This document shows, in pieces, positions 51,895-62,393 of a DNA stretch of 64,000 nt. The stretch is from Piezodorus guildinii (taxonomy: Eukaryota; Arthropoda; Insecta; Hemiptera; Pentatomidae). The notes beneath the pieces are model-generated. The model was not told the origin of the DNA. It did not search any database and saw only the letters and a program-made list of their open reading frames with translations. The DNA is taken from positions 15,239,791 through 15,303,790 of the forward strand of contig CM041294.1 in assembly GCA_023052935.1 (NCBI GenBank). The letters run 5' to 3'. Every line of letters starts with the position of its first letter. Position 1 is the stretch's first letter. The translations under genes and the position numbers were made by a program.

Positions 51895-52740
51895 GTTAAA
51901 CAATAATAATAATAATATTAATAATAGTCGTTATTTATATGCAAATAAAAAGCTAATTTCTCTCCGTTATGTATACAAAATCAAAACTATAAATTAATAT
52001 TTACATGAGATATATTTACATATAGACCTTAACAATGGGAGACTGGAGTCTTTTGGGCGGAGACTAGCTAGATCTAGAAAACTTGAGTTGCTGCTGGCAC
52101 TTAGTTTTCCACAAATTCCTATATTCATCCATAGAGAACCATCGTTTTTCCTCAATTCGTAGGCCCAGCGTTTGCGTTGTCGGCCTCTGTGTCTTTTCTA
52201 TATCTATAGGGATCCATTCGGCAGCTCGCTTTGCCCAGCAATCTTCTGTTTTCCGCATAAGATGTCCTGCTCATGTCCACTTAATTTTTCTAGCATGAGC
52301 AATAGCGTCTGTGACATTTGCTTGTTTTCTTATTCTATTAGAGTTAATTTTGTCCCGCAGGAAGATTCCAAGCATAATCCGCTCCATTCTTCGTCGACAG
52401 ACTTTTTTTTTTTTTCTAGATTCTTTGTCAGCGACCATGTCTGGCATCCATATGTAAGTACTGGGACGATACAGCTGTTGAAAGCTAGTGCTTTGTACTT
52501 TATTTCCAGTTGGCTTTTGAATGTGATCTTGAGGCTCCAAAATTTCTTCCACGCTTTACCTATTCTGGATTCTATTTCCTTTGCATCTCTATTTACAAAT
52601 GATATTATTTGTCCAAGATAATAGGCTTCATTGGAAATCTTCATGCCTGGGAGTCGGTGCTTAATTATTTCCGAAGGCCCGTTGGTCATGATTACAGTCT
52701 TTTCAGGGTTCAATATCAGGCCATGGAGAGAACAATGCTA
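51895..52740 (-). pseudogene. RTE-like LINE remnant, minus strand, second subfamily
   Basis: 52713-52330 encodes NPEKTVIMTNGPSEIIKHRL, YYLGQIISFVNRDAKEIESR, ALAFNSCIVPVLTYGCQTWS; a frameshift leads to RRMERIMLGIFLRDKINSNR and then GHLMRKTEDCWAKRAAEWIP and KFSRS to about 52064. The 3' tail is AATAATAATAATAATATTAAT at 51903-51923. Different subfamily from 45715 because the C-terminal proteins differ. Confidence 0.82.
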
Positions 52741-52973
52741 TGCTACAAATCCCCGGAAGTCAATAGGCCAAATAAAAATTTCACGAGCCGGATTCGCCTT
52801 GCCAATTAGACCCTGAGCAATTTAAGATGATTATAAAAAGTTCCGGGAGTGCTGGGAGTAGGCCGAGGGATCTACTCAACTACCCCATTTCCCTAATTAT
52901 TCCCATTGGGCTGGTCTCGAACAAGTTTTTTAATGATTATTATTTGTTCGGCCAAGTTTCCAGGGGCCCAACA

Positions 52974-53120
52974 ATGGCGCACCCCTCCTCCCCGGTTCCA
53001 AAAACAAAGACACCCCTCTCTCCTCCTCCCCCCGTCCGGAAGGAAATAAAAAAAAAATATCAACCCCTGAGTGCTTTAGAAGCTCTTATGCAGAGGTTTC
53101 AATTAAGTGGGCTAAGTCAG
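52974..53120 (+). CDS. Possible first coding exon, unknown product
   Basis: Within a frame open from 52827 to 53126, an ATG in good context (CCAACAATGG, 52974) starts 49 codons: MAHPSSPVPKTKTPLSPPPP, a Lys/Arg-rich stretch KEIKKK, then LSALEALMQRFQLSGLSQ, which looks helical. It ends CAG followed by GTGTGAG (53121), a good splice-donor match; read through, the frame stops two codons later. No partner exon is seen, and a proline-rich stretch in GC-rich sequence can be chance. Confidence 0.25.
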
Positions 53121-53663
53121 GTGTGAGCTCTCTTTACAACCTATCTTAATTACAATATTGAAACACTTTTATTAATAAACCTTCTTTTCTTCGCCATTGG
53201 CTTCCTTTTTAATTTTTTTCTCCCTCCTCCTCCTCCTTTCGGATCGGGTACACTTTGAGCAAGAGGAAAGAATTTCCTTTTGTCCTTAAATTAAAAAATA
53301 GACGTGAAGGGATACGGATGAGAAAGGGTTGGGTGCCATTGTCGCCAAGAAACCTTAGAAGCGTTTAAATTACTCTGAGAGAGTTACATCTAAGAGAAAT
53401 ATTAATTTGAACTTGAGCGGAATGTCCCCTTTCTGTAGCCTTCTCTTTAATCCTGTCTTATACCCTTACCCATAGCCTATGTGAGATATAACGTATGTAA
53501 TTAATTAATATTAGGAACTTCTAATATGCTGGTCCTTTAACGGGTATAGAATTAAACTTCAATATTAATTTAAATGAAATAAAACTGCTAGGAATATTTT
53601 TGACACGTATTCAGTTCATAATTTTTATTTAAATCTATCTATATATCCAACTATCTATCTACC

Positions 53664-53690
53664 TATATATATATATATATATATATATAT
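53664..53690. repeat. (AT)n tract, first segment
   Basis: AT dinucleotides up to the left end of the mariner at 53691. Continues as 54601-54617 and 54975-55011 after two insertions. Confidence 0.85.
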
Positions 53691-54600
53691 GCATGTGTGT
53701 GTTCAAAAAGTAAGGTGATTTTTCAAATTTTGCGGGCAACGTACGTTCGGTTATCGATTTTTTTGTTTTGTTATGTTGGTACACTCTTCCCGAACATCTG
53801 TACTAAGTTTCAAGTGTATAGCATTTTTTGTTTGGTTGTGAGTGGCGTAAAGGTTATAAGGGTTTTGCGTGCTCGGCGATTTTTTGCTATCGAAAAATAT
53901 GGATCAAAGGATTTGCATCAAATTTTGTGTAAAAAATAAAATAAAGTGCTCCGAAACACTTGAAATGTTGACAGTGGCATATGGTGAAACTGTTTTGAGT
54001 AAAAAAAATGTTTACGATTGGTACAAACTCTTCCAAGATGACCGGGAAGATGCTAATGACGTGCCTCGCTCTGGACGCCCAAGCACGTCAACAACTGATG
54101 AAAACATTCAAGCAGTGAAGAAAATTGTTTTGGGAAATCGTCGAATCACTATCAGAGAAGTTCCTGAGGATGTCGGTACATCGCTTGGCTCGTGCCATTT
54201 GAATCTGAATTTGAATTTGCCATGAAAATCATCTTTGCTTGTGAGAGATTTTTTGGCCAAAACCAACACCACAATCATGTCTCAGCCACCATATTCACCG
54301 GATTTGGCCACATGTGTCTTTTTCTTGTTTCCAAAACTAAAGAGACATATGAAAGGACGGAGATTTGCAACGATTGTGGGGATAAAGACTGCATCGCTGG
54401 AAGAGCTCGAGGCTATACCGAAAAGTGCTTATGAGAAGTGCTTTGAGGATTGGAAAAACCGTGGGCATAAGTGTATTGTATCTGTATTGTATCTGAGGGG
54501 GATTACTTTGAAGGGGACAACATAAATATTGATTAAATAAATAAATTTTTTTTTTTTTTAAATACAAAGTCATACAAATATATTTTTTGAACACTCCTCG
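53691..54600 (+). mobile_element. Mariner of a third lineage inserted in (AT)n
   Basis: Ends GTGTTCAAAAAGTAAGGTGA and, on the right, TTTTTTGAACACTCCTCG; the left end has slipped to GTGTGTGTTC. Both flanks are AT repeat, which gives the TA target. Internally deleted transposase. TIR and protein differ from the other two mariner lineages here. Confidence 0.85.
53899..54525 (+). pseudogene. Mariner transposase remnant (third lineage)
   Basis: N-terminal half: MDQRICIKFCVKNKIKCSET, NVYDWYKLFQDDREDANDVP, RSGRPSTSTTDENIQAVKKI, TIREVPEDVGTSLGSCH. The middle is then missing; the sequence jumps (about 54195-54240) to LVRDFLAKTNTTIMSQPPYS, PDLATCVFFLFPKLKRHMKG (third catalytic Asp position changed: Cys-Val for the usual Cys-Asp), and AYEKCFEDWKNRGHKCI. 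First and second catalytic Asp are lost in the deletion. Confidence 0.87.
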
Positions 54601-54617
54601 TATATATATATATATAT

Positions 54618-54971
54618 TAGGGGTGGGCATAATCGAATGATTGGACTTCGATTGTTTAAATAATCGAATGATTTCATAATCCAATGATCGAATGATTAAT
54701 ATGCATTTTAAGGACGATATGCCCCAATTTCCGTCTCTATGATAGCTGAGCTAGCTGAGCCTAGGTGCAACTATGCATATAATGTATGTTATGAGCAAGA
54801 AAAAAAAATGTCGTTCGTTTATCCGAGCTCCTTATAATTCCTCTATTATCGTTAAACAATTCAGTTCGAATGATCATTCGTTTCTCCAAACCGATTAATC
54901 CGATAATCGATTAATTCGAATGATTGAAATAATCGAATGGTCCGATAATCGCCATTCGATTATGCCCACCC

Positions 54972-54974
<3 letters not shown>
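54618..54974. mobile_element. hAT-like MITE with TAGGGGTGGGC ends
   Basis: 357 bp, inverted ends TAGGGGTGGGCATAATCGAA identical over at least 20 bases. TAGGGGTGGGC ends are common in hAT non-autonomous elements. It sits in the (AT)n tract, so an 8-bp target duplication cannot be told from the repeat. The interior is filled with variants of AATCGAATGATT and its complement on both sides of a unique centre (54700-54850). Confidence 0.72.

Positions 54975-55011
<37 letters not shown>
54975..55011. repeat. (AT)n tract, last segment
   Basis: AT dinucleotides after the MITE. Together with 53664-53690 and 54601-54617 this is one original microsatellite. Confidence 0.85.
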
Positions 55012-55015
<4 letters not shown>

Positions 55016-55429
55016 TCTCCTTTTCTCTTGGTCATCGCCTCACGCATGATAGTCTTAACTGATTTCGCTCATTCTCTTTTTGTTTTGTGTTTTTGATAGT
55101 CAAGAATGATCTTATGATAGAAAAAAAAAAAAGAGAAAAGAGAAATTATTAATATATAATAATCTCTTTATTTATCTGCACATACTAGTGAAAATCTCCT
55201 TTTCACTTAATCATCGCATCACGCGTGAACGGGTCGTCGACAGATTTTGCTATTTCTTTTTTGCTTGACCGATTTCACTGATAGTTATGGCAGGATATCG
55301 TCTGTGGGGACAGCTAAAAAGTTTATTTATTGAGATTTTTTTTAGTGTGTTAAACCAAATCATAGAAAGAGTGTTGGTGTCTATAGCACAAATACAGAAA
55401 AACTGATGATATAAATTCGTTTTTGACTT
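55012..55429. repeat. Two diverged direct repeats of unknown type
   Basis: 55013-55090 (GAATCTCCTTTTCTCTTGGT, CATCGCCTCACGCATGA, GATTTCGCTCATT, TCTTTTTG) and 55192-55265 (AAAATCTCCTTTTCACTTAA, CATCGCATCACGCGTGA, GATTTTGCTATT, TCTTTTTTG) are related in order. No coding content. Confidence 0.5.
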
Positions 55430-55665
55430 TTACTTACATACATTACATACAGTAAGGGGAAGTACTGCGATCGTGAAAATGAAAAGTCATATGAAACTGA
55501 AATTTCAAATTTTAGAAGAGTATTTGCCTGAAACTTTATTACAGAAACTTTGTCAACAAAATTGAAAAAAATTACTTCAATGAAAAAAAAAAGCCTGACA
55601 GAAAAAAAAATTAAAATACTCTGACAGGCCTTAAATGCCGGTATTTTAAATCTTCTTCTTCTTTG
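55430..55665 (-). mobile_element. HINE-like element, copy j, hairpin-end fragment
   Basis: Starts CTTTTACTTACATACATTAC-ATACAGTAAGGGGAAGTACTG and continues CGATCGTGAAAATG, GAAACTGAAATTTCAAATTT and GCCTTAAATGCCGGTATTTT. Truncated and diverged. Confidence 0.5.
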
Positions 55666-57526
55666 TTGGCCGAAATTGAATGATAAATCAAAATATTATT
55701 CCCTTTTTTATATCAATTACTATTAAAGAAGAGTAATTTAAGTTATGAATATATTATTCGGAACATTCTCTTCTATTTTATTTATATATTTATTTATCAT
55801 AACATATATAAACTACGATTATAACATTTATTTATTTATTTGAACACCCTTCCTTGCATAATATGCAACACGGGTTGTGACAACGTCTAGTCGCCAGTTA
55901 TAGCCAGAAGTTGACGTTGCCAACAATATTCTTGAAGATTGTCTGTCTTCTAATCTTTACTCTTAAGGAGCACCTTCTCTGCCATGGCACTGATGACCAA
56001 GATGTTTTGTGCCAATAAATAAATCAAAAACCAAACCTTCTCTGCCTTCTATTCTTCCCGCTGGTCTTCTCCCGATCCTAAAATGGTCTGGGCCCACGGC
56101 TGGTTTCCACCCGCATACAAACTCTTTGTAGTACGGGTAGTTTCTTTCAGTCACCAGCTGAGGAAATTCGTTGTCTGATAAGACGTAGAGTCCAGTTTTC
56201 CTCAGAAGTCTGATCCGTTGGGGTTCAAAGGCGGTGCTATGATTATAACAATGTTACGTTTCGAGGTACTTCTTATGCCTCATCTTCAGATCTTTAAATA
56301 TCATCTAAAATACAATTCAATAAATATTATAAGCAACCATACAAACAATAACAACACATTATCAATAATTTAGAATCCATTTATCACTTAAAATATTTAC
56401 AATCTGTTTATAAAAAATTTTTATTAAAATTCTACTCACATTTATTTCCATATTATATCATAATATAGGTCATTTAATATTGTAGTATTATTCATATTAA
56501 GTTCCTATACATGAATAATTCTGTAATTCTGTTGTAATAATTTATCATTTCATTGTCACATATTAATTCTTTCAACATTTTGCTGCTAAACACTTGCAAC
56601 TATCATGTAGACTAAATAAGCATTTATCTAATTCCTTTCTTGTATTATTCAATGTTTTCAAATACCTACAACATAATTTTTATAATAGGTTTTAGGATAT
56701 TAATTTAATAGTTCTTAAATTTATTGTAAAAACAGAGGTCGTGTGTTGCTCTGACCTGATTTTTTCTTGAGTACGTGTCAACCTTTCCTTATCCTACTGT
56801 CACCATAGGAGTAGATCGAAATGGGAAAATAATTTTCATAGGCAAGTGTGGAGCTACAGGCAGTCCTTCTTCACGTTACTGAAATCCTCCTTCTCGCATG
56901 TAATAACTTCTAATTAAAGTAACGTTACTGTTTACCAAATGACTTAGTTGATGGAACGTTTTTCACCGTGACGTGTGAAGAGCAGAAGGGCACTAATGCA
57001 GGCAGCGACAGGACGGTAATGCAAGAAGTATAGAGCCGTATTAAGGGGGATCCAGGCTCTGGAAGAAATATGATGTATGGGAGTGGAGTCTGCTCACGTT
57101 TCGCCCGCCACAATTATCCAGCTTCGGTGCTTGGGCTAATCCTCAACCATTACCGCTCTGGAGCTTGCTTTGCAGGGGTTTTTACTACCCCCTTCTATCT
57201 CTTCCTCGGTTACGTCAAAGCCTGGTCCTCGAAATCATGGTGAGTTTTTCCTGATAGCTAAGCGAGCTTAGATGGTTAACAAAATCAGAATATATCAATA
57301 TGTCCTATAGATTATTTACATAAACGTTTACAGTGCAAGTAAAAGTCACAATCCCACTAAGGTAAGCCCGACAATTCAATAAAAGTACACAATACAGTAA
57401 GAATCAATAAATTACTGAACCAATTAACCCAAAAAGATGTTATAAATACATACATACATAATACAATGTAAAGAAACGCAAATACGTCTAATATCTAAAT
57501 AATGTAAAATACGATTATAACTATAA
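55666..57526. other. Unassigned stretch with one Penelope-like terminus
   Basis: AT-rich to 55830; 55850-56200 and 56740-57240 are less AT-rich and probably unique. A 63-codon minus frame (55963-56154) and a 62-codon minus frame (56925-57113) are unrecognised. No tRNA or element ends seen apart from the terminus listed separately at 56210. Confidence 0.35.
56210..56400 (-). mobile_element. Single Penelope-like terminus with hammerhead-like motif
   Basis: On the minus strand at 56252-56291: ATCTGAAGATGAGG, loop, CCTCGAAACGTAAC, i.e. CTGAAGA core variant, GAGG/CCTC stem and GAAACGTAAC. The downstream order (AAAATACAATTCAATAAA, AACAATAACAACAC) resembles the inner side of other arms only loosely. 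One arm only. Confidence 0.5.
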
Positions 57527-58153
57527 AATCTGGTGCGGGCAACACACGACTTTCACTACCTCATTTTTAAAATCAATGAAACCATTAAAGAATTAATTAA
57601 ATTGAATTATATAGAAACATGTGATTTATTAAAAAATCTATTATATTATTATGAAAAAAAATATTTATTTTATAAGCTTTAGCTTTCCAACGGTAATCAT
57701 AATGTATATCACTGCTCTTATGTTCAAAAAAAAAATTGCATTAAAAAAATTTTTCTTCAGTTTCTCCTTAGTTGCATTTCAATTGCTCACTGCATATTTA
57801 GTGTATTTATCAATGCTACTAGATAATATGGTTATTTTTATAAAATTACAAAATTAAAGGTACTTTAGAAGTGCAAAATGCATGTTGTAAAGTGGCTCTT
57901 GTGGTAAGCTCATTTGATGTAAAAGGTTTGTACTTCTCGGAAGTATATTTGTCTAAATATGAAATTTCAGTTTCAAAGGACTTATGGTTTCCGCCCGGGA
58001 GTTACCACACACACAAAGACCTTTTTGCGGGACTTGGTTATTTGGACTCAGGGGGCCCTAAATGTGTATTTCCGTTGAAAAACTGAAAAAAAAATTTTTA
58101 CGATCGCAATACTTTTCCTTACAATATATATAGTAAAACTGGTGAAAGTAAAA
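57527..58153 (+). mobile_element. HINE-like element, copy k, internally shortened
   Basis: TCTGGTGCGGGCAACACACG start and GATCGCAATACTTTTCCTTA-CAATATATATAG end, with the central part shortened by many small deletions (for example GTTTCTCCTTAGTTGCATTTC). CA run at 58006-58014. Confidence 0.65.
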
Positions 58154-58560
58154 ACATCATTCAAAATAAGCAAGAAAATTACAATGAATGAAGATAGTGA
58201 CATATCTATAACGATAAGTAATTTGAAATCAGCAATGTTTTCCTACCAAGGGTTATGTCTATATTTTAACATTGCACTAATACTTTGTGTTTCGGGTTCC
58301 GAAAGAAAGATTAACTTTGACCGTGTTGCGCCACCTCGTGGCCTGTTGAAGAAGCAGAGCGCCCAGAGTGGTCGAAGACATAACTGCAGCTTGATGAGCC
58401 AAAGTTTTCTCTAGTCATTTGTTCTATTATTTTTCTACCACATGGTGTAGAAGAAATCAAGAAGATCCCCTGGCCAAAGGGGAGGAAGATAAGAGGAAAG
58501 AAGGTTCATGATCACTATTCCACAGCTAGAGAGAGTAATTTCACCATCTCAGACTTCCAC
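58154..58560. other. Unassigned stretch with a CTCF-like site
   Basis: GCGCCACCTCGTGG at 58328-58341 (minus strand CCACGAGGTGGCGC) matches the CTCF core with one mismatch and contains AGGTGGCGC. A 90-codon frame across it (58142-58414) is unrecognised. Confidence 0.35.
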
Positions 58561-58572
58561 ATAATTTTAAAT

Positions 58573-58875
58573 ACTGGAAAGAATTAGTCCGGGTGGCGGT
58601 CATTAAATGAAACAACTAAATAGTTTCAACTATTTTATTGTTTGCCAACGTTTCGACCTCCATTGTGGGTCATCATCAGGGCGTGTTGTAGGCGAATGGA
58701 AACTCAATTTTTTCCTGAGTTTCCATTCGCCTACAACACCTAACAATCCACAATGGGGGTCGAAACATTGGCAAACTATAAAATAGTTGAAACTATTTAG
58801 TTGTTTCATTTAATGACCGCCACCCCGGACTAATTCCTTCCAGTAATTCTCAACGGTCAACTAATTATATCCACA
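58573..58875. mobile_element. Penelope-like foldback B, 303 bp
   Basis: Perfect 12-bp target duplication ATAATTTTAAAT (58561-58572, 58876-58887). Same arms and same right extension (CTCAACGGTCAACTAATTAT) as foldback A. The left arm keeps a hammerhead-like core on the minus strand (58644-58682); the right arm has lost CTGATGA (reads CTAACAATCC) though GGGGTCGAAACATTGGC remains. The loop is a perfect hairpin with 24-bp stems around 58700 (TGTTGTAGGCGAATGGAAAC and complement). Confidence 0.8.
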
Positions 58876-58887
58876 ATAATTTTAAAT

Positions 58888-59159
58888 AGTTTCAAAATTA
58901 CTAACCTACTAATCCAAGTAAGAAATATTATAATAATAAGAAAATATTACATTTAACAATCAATTTTTACTATCTTCAAACAGTTTAACAACCCTTCGTC
59001 TGGATGCTTACATTAAATGATTGGCTAGAGGCAAGCTGAGAGTGGTTTTTAAAAATGGGGAAGTTTATTTTTATTCTAGTTTCAGTTTTCACTAAAAAAA
59101 AAAAAAAAATCAAATATTTCAGTGCTATGTAATCCAATTTTGAATAGTATAGATGGTTA
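58888..59159. other. AT-rich gap before SINE family 3
   Basis: No gene recognised. An 82-codon minus frame (58985-59233) runs into the SINE and is taken as chance. Confidence 0.35.
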
Positions 59160-59324
59160 AAGGGCCTTTGGGGTGTGTGGCTGAGTGGGTTAGCGCGCGT
59201 TGTTTTAAATACAAAATATTTACGAGTTCGCATCTCGGTATTTATACCCCGCTCTTATCCCCTGGCCTGAGAAACTCCCATAGAGTCTCCAAAGATGACT
59301 TAGGGGTGAACAAAAAAAAAAAAA
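59160..59324 (+). mobile_element. tRNA-derived SINE, family 3
   Basis: TGTGTGGCTGAGTGGGTTAGCGCGC (A-box region with TGGCTGAGTGG) and GAGTTCGCATCTCGG (B-box-like) at about 59224-59238, followed by CCCCTGGCCTGAGAAACTCC and poly(A) at 59312-59325. Flanks ATAGATGGTTA (59149-59159) and ATAGATAGTTA (59325-59335) are an 11-bp target duplication with one mismatch. Single copy in the window; the head resembles Leu/Ser-type tRNAs. Confidence 0.68.
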
Positions 59325-59535
59325 AATAGATAGTTATAAGATGCATATAATTTAACATAAGTGGATTTTGAATTTTTTTTTTTAAGTATTGTATATTTAC
59401 TTTCTCATTTATTGATATGGAAACAATGACATATTTTTTTTAAATTGCAATATAAACAATATATATAGAAATGTAAAATATAAATAATTATGGAATATTT
59501 CTCTTCTTATTATTTTATTCCAGTATTAATTAATA
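59325..59535. other. AT-rich gap
   Basis: No gene or element recognised. Confidence 0.4.
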
Positions 59536-60095
59536 ATAATTATAAACGTTTACATAATAATAATAGGCTTACCGAACACGAAGGTTTGATGCCGATACCA
59601 CCAAACTCTGTCCACACAGACTCGTCCAATGTTCACCGTTCAAGCCCAAGCCCCTAAAGATCAGCCTTAACGCAATCCTCCCATCACGCTTCGGCCTATC
59701 TTTCGGACGTCTATCTTTCGTCCTCATCGACCGACAACTTTACTCGTCCATTTGGGTCTCCGCGATGCTATAAACTCAATTATATTCACAGGATACAATT
59801 CCGCAATTCCGCGTTGTGAAACCTTCTAAACTCCCAGTGGCCTCATCTCTGTTCGGACCAAATATTTTACGCAGTACCTTATTTTCGAAACCTTAAGCCG
59901 TTGTTTATCCTTCAAAGTAAGCGGCCACGTTTCACATGCATAAAGCACCGTCGGAAGAATAATAGTTTTATAAATTCTAACCTTTAAGTTTTTAGATAGA
60001 AGCCGCGAACTAAGTACTTAGCAACTGAATAATAACACGCATTTCCCACCTTTAATGGATACTTTATTTCTTCTTGGATTTCATTTTTTCTTTTT
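59536..60095 (-). pseudogene. RTE-like LINE C-terminal remnant, minus strand
   Basis: Reverse-complement relative of 45715-46215: TAGGCTTACCGAACACGAAGG at the 3' end, CACAGACTCGTCCAATGTTC, CGATGCTATAAACTCAATTATATTC, GGACCAAATATTTTACGCAG, GCAACTGAATAATAACACGC. A simple AATAATAATA precedes the 3' end (59560-59570). Stops and frameshifts throughout; no RT domain. Confidence 0.8.
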
Positions 60096-60612
60096 ATCAT
60101 TGAACCTAAATATTTTGATATCTAATATCTTGAAATAGAATTTCTCTACATGTTTAAAAGTATGCCCCGTATATCAATATCACCAAGATCGCAACCGTTT
60201 TATAAACGTTAAGATATGATTATTATTTAAATTTAAACGCTCAAAAACTAAAACTTACTTAGGAAACGAATTAAACTTTCTATATACAACAAAAAGCATG
60301 TTTATATTAAACTTACATATTAAATAGTTTACGTCCAATATAACCTTGATTGATAATACCTTGATTATTTTTTTTTTTTTGTCCGATCACAATGATACAT
60401 TACTGAAAATAAAAATCAGAAACGACAAAATCCAATAATTGACCAGCCAAAATATTGAAATCAATGACAGTTTTGTGGTAAATTTTACTTGTACAAAAAT
60501 TAATAATATACGTGGTTAAATATTGGTCAATATTACAATTTCATGGAATGTACCTATACTAAGAGAATACAGTTGGTACATTATACATACGCTGTAGGTA
60601 CTTAACTTTGTA
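60096..60612. other. AT-rich stretch, nothing recognised
   Basis: No gene, tRNA or terminal repeat seen. Confidence 0.4.
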
Positions 60613-61356
60613 CAGTAAAATCTCGTTTAACGAACTCCAAGGTCCCTTAAAATAAAAGGGAAATAAAAGAATTCGTTATATCCGAAAAATATATTGTATG
60701 TATATTATATGTCTGGTATAAATTCAGATGGTAAAAAGAAATATTTCAATACAGATTCGCTTTCAGGCACATTTTTATTTAGAAACTACAAAAGCAGTTA
60801 AAACTATGCACTATGTAAATATCTCTATCTTATTTCACTTTTTTTGACATCCGAAAGACAGAGCATCGATTATCTTTATTAGCGATAATGTTATAGAGAG
60901 ATTTTAAATCCCGTATTTTTCCGAAATTTTCGATTTCGACTCAATTTTTTTATGACTTCTTGAAGAATCGCCAACCTTGTATTTAAATCAATTCCTCTTG
61001 ACCTCGTAGGAAACTCGAATTAAATCAAGTAATAAAACAATAAAAACAGAAAAACTAGTTGAAACTCAAGAAACAGAAGCTGTCACAGCTGTGAATCACA
61101 GAATTGAGCTGAATAGAAGGAAGAGGTAAGGATTTGGACATAAAGCGCCGCTCTTTACAGGAAAATTCAGACGTATCGTAATTTTTTTCTTCTTTATTTT
61201 TCGTAAACCGAACAAATTCAATTCTGAGGTCCACAAAAGTAGTTCGTTAATTCGATTTAAGAGAATATTTCGTTATAAACGAGGAGAAAGCATAATTTTC
61301 TATTATTTTATAAACAGGTGTTCGTTATAACCGTGTTCGTTAAAAGAGGTTTACTG
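60613..61356. mobile_element. pogo/Tigger-like MITE
   Basis: Inverted ends CAGTAAAATCTCGTTTAACG and, in complement, CAGTAAACCTCTTTTAACGA. CAGTA-AACC-CG-like ends next to TA are characteristic of pogo/Tigger elements. TA precedes the left end (60611-60612); the right TA is changed (ACTGAA). GTTCGTTATA motifs recur inside both ends. 744 bp without a transposase frame. Confidence 0.65.
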
Positions 61357-61575
61357 AACTAGTATTTACACTACTAAGGTAGTAGTAAGTTTGGATTCAT
61401 AAATTCATACGACGGAGGGACTGATTGTTTTTTTTTTATTCGTTATCCGGGTTCTACGTATCTTGAAAAGAAAGACCTCAAATGAGGTAGAGGATAATTT
61501 GTTTTTCTTAGTCAATTACAAATGTTCCTTATTCAAAACAATAAAACAAAAATAAAAAAAAACTTATGAAAATAT
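61357..61575. other. AT-rich gap
   Basis: Includes GTTATCCGGGTTC-ACGTATCTTGAAA (about 61440-61466), which resembles 19745-19775, an unclassified dispersed fragment. Confidence 0.4.
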
Positions 61576-62393
61576 TTTACTTGCACTTAATATATATAGT
61601 AAGGGAAAGTATTGCGATAGTGAAAATTTTCGAATTCCAGTTTTCAACGAAAATACACATTTTAGAGCTCCCTGAGTGCTAATAACAAAGTCCCGCAAAA
61701 AGGTCTGTGTGTAAATATACTCCCGAGACTTTACAAAACTTTTTTCATCAAAATGATCTTACTAGAAGAGCCACTTTATAATATGCTTTTTGCACGGTAC
61801 ATTTTCTCGTAAACGGTCAAGACGATTTTGATTAAACTCGGTATATCGATGTAAATAATGACTTTAATATAATTTAGGTTTCATTCGGATTAAAATGGTC
61901 TGACAGGGCTTAAATGCCGATATTTAAATTTTCTTCTCTATAGTACCTTTAATTTTGTTGATTCTATAAAATAACTATATACTTGTTATTAGTGATGAAA
62001 AACAGGTAAATATATAAATTGAATGAATTCGATACCCAACTAAATGAGAAAACAAATAAAATATTTTTTTTTTGCAATTTTTAGTTTTTGAACATAAGAG
62101 CAGTAATATACATGTATGATATACCGTTGGAAAGCTAAAGATTTTAGAAAAAATATCTATCATACACAAAGCTTTTAAAGTTAATAGAGAGTGATGAGAA
62201 GAAGATAAAACTAATGATTATTTATACAATAATAAAATAGATTTTTTAATAAAACACATGTTTCTATATAATTCAATTTGATTAATTCCTTAATAGTTTC
62301 ACGTATTCTTTACCTCTAACTGTATTTGAAAATTCTTCAATCGGTTTTAAAAACGGAGGTAAGTGAAAGTCGTGTGTTGCCCGCGCCAGATTT
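61576..62393 (-). mobile_element. HINE-like element, copy l (near full length)
   Basis: Hairpin end TATATATAGTAAGGGAAAGTATTGCG, all landmarks in order, and the terminus GAGGTAAGTGAAAGTCGTGTG then TTGCCCGCGCCAGA. The GT seed is short (GTCTGTGTG at 61704-61712), and about 50 bases between it and ATATACTCCCGAG are missing. Confidence 0.66.

Larger units (their letters stand above)
52741..53690 (+). other. Non-repetitive stretch with a possible exon
   Basis: Less AT-rich than average to about 53300, no repeat recognised. See the candidate exon at 52974-53120. After 53120 there is no obvious continuation. 53637-53690 is ATCT/AT simple sequence. Confidence 0.35.

Noticed and set aside
52172..52621. 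149-codon plus-strand frame
   Set aside because: Antisense to the RTE-like LINE remnant, whose motifs are on the minus strand.
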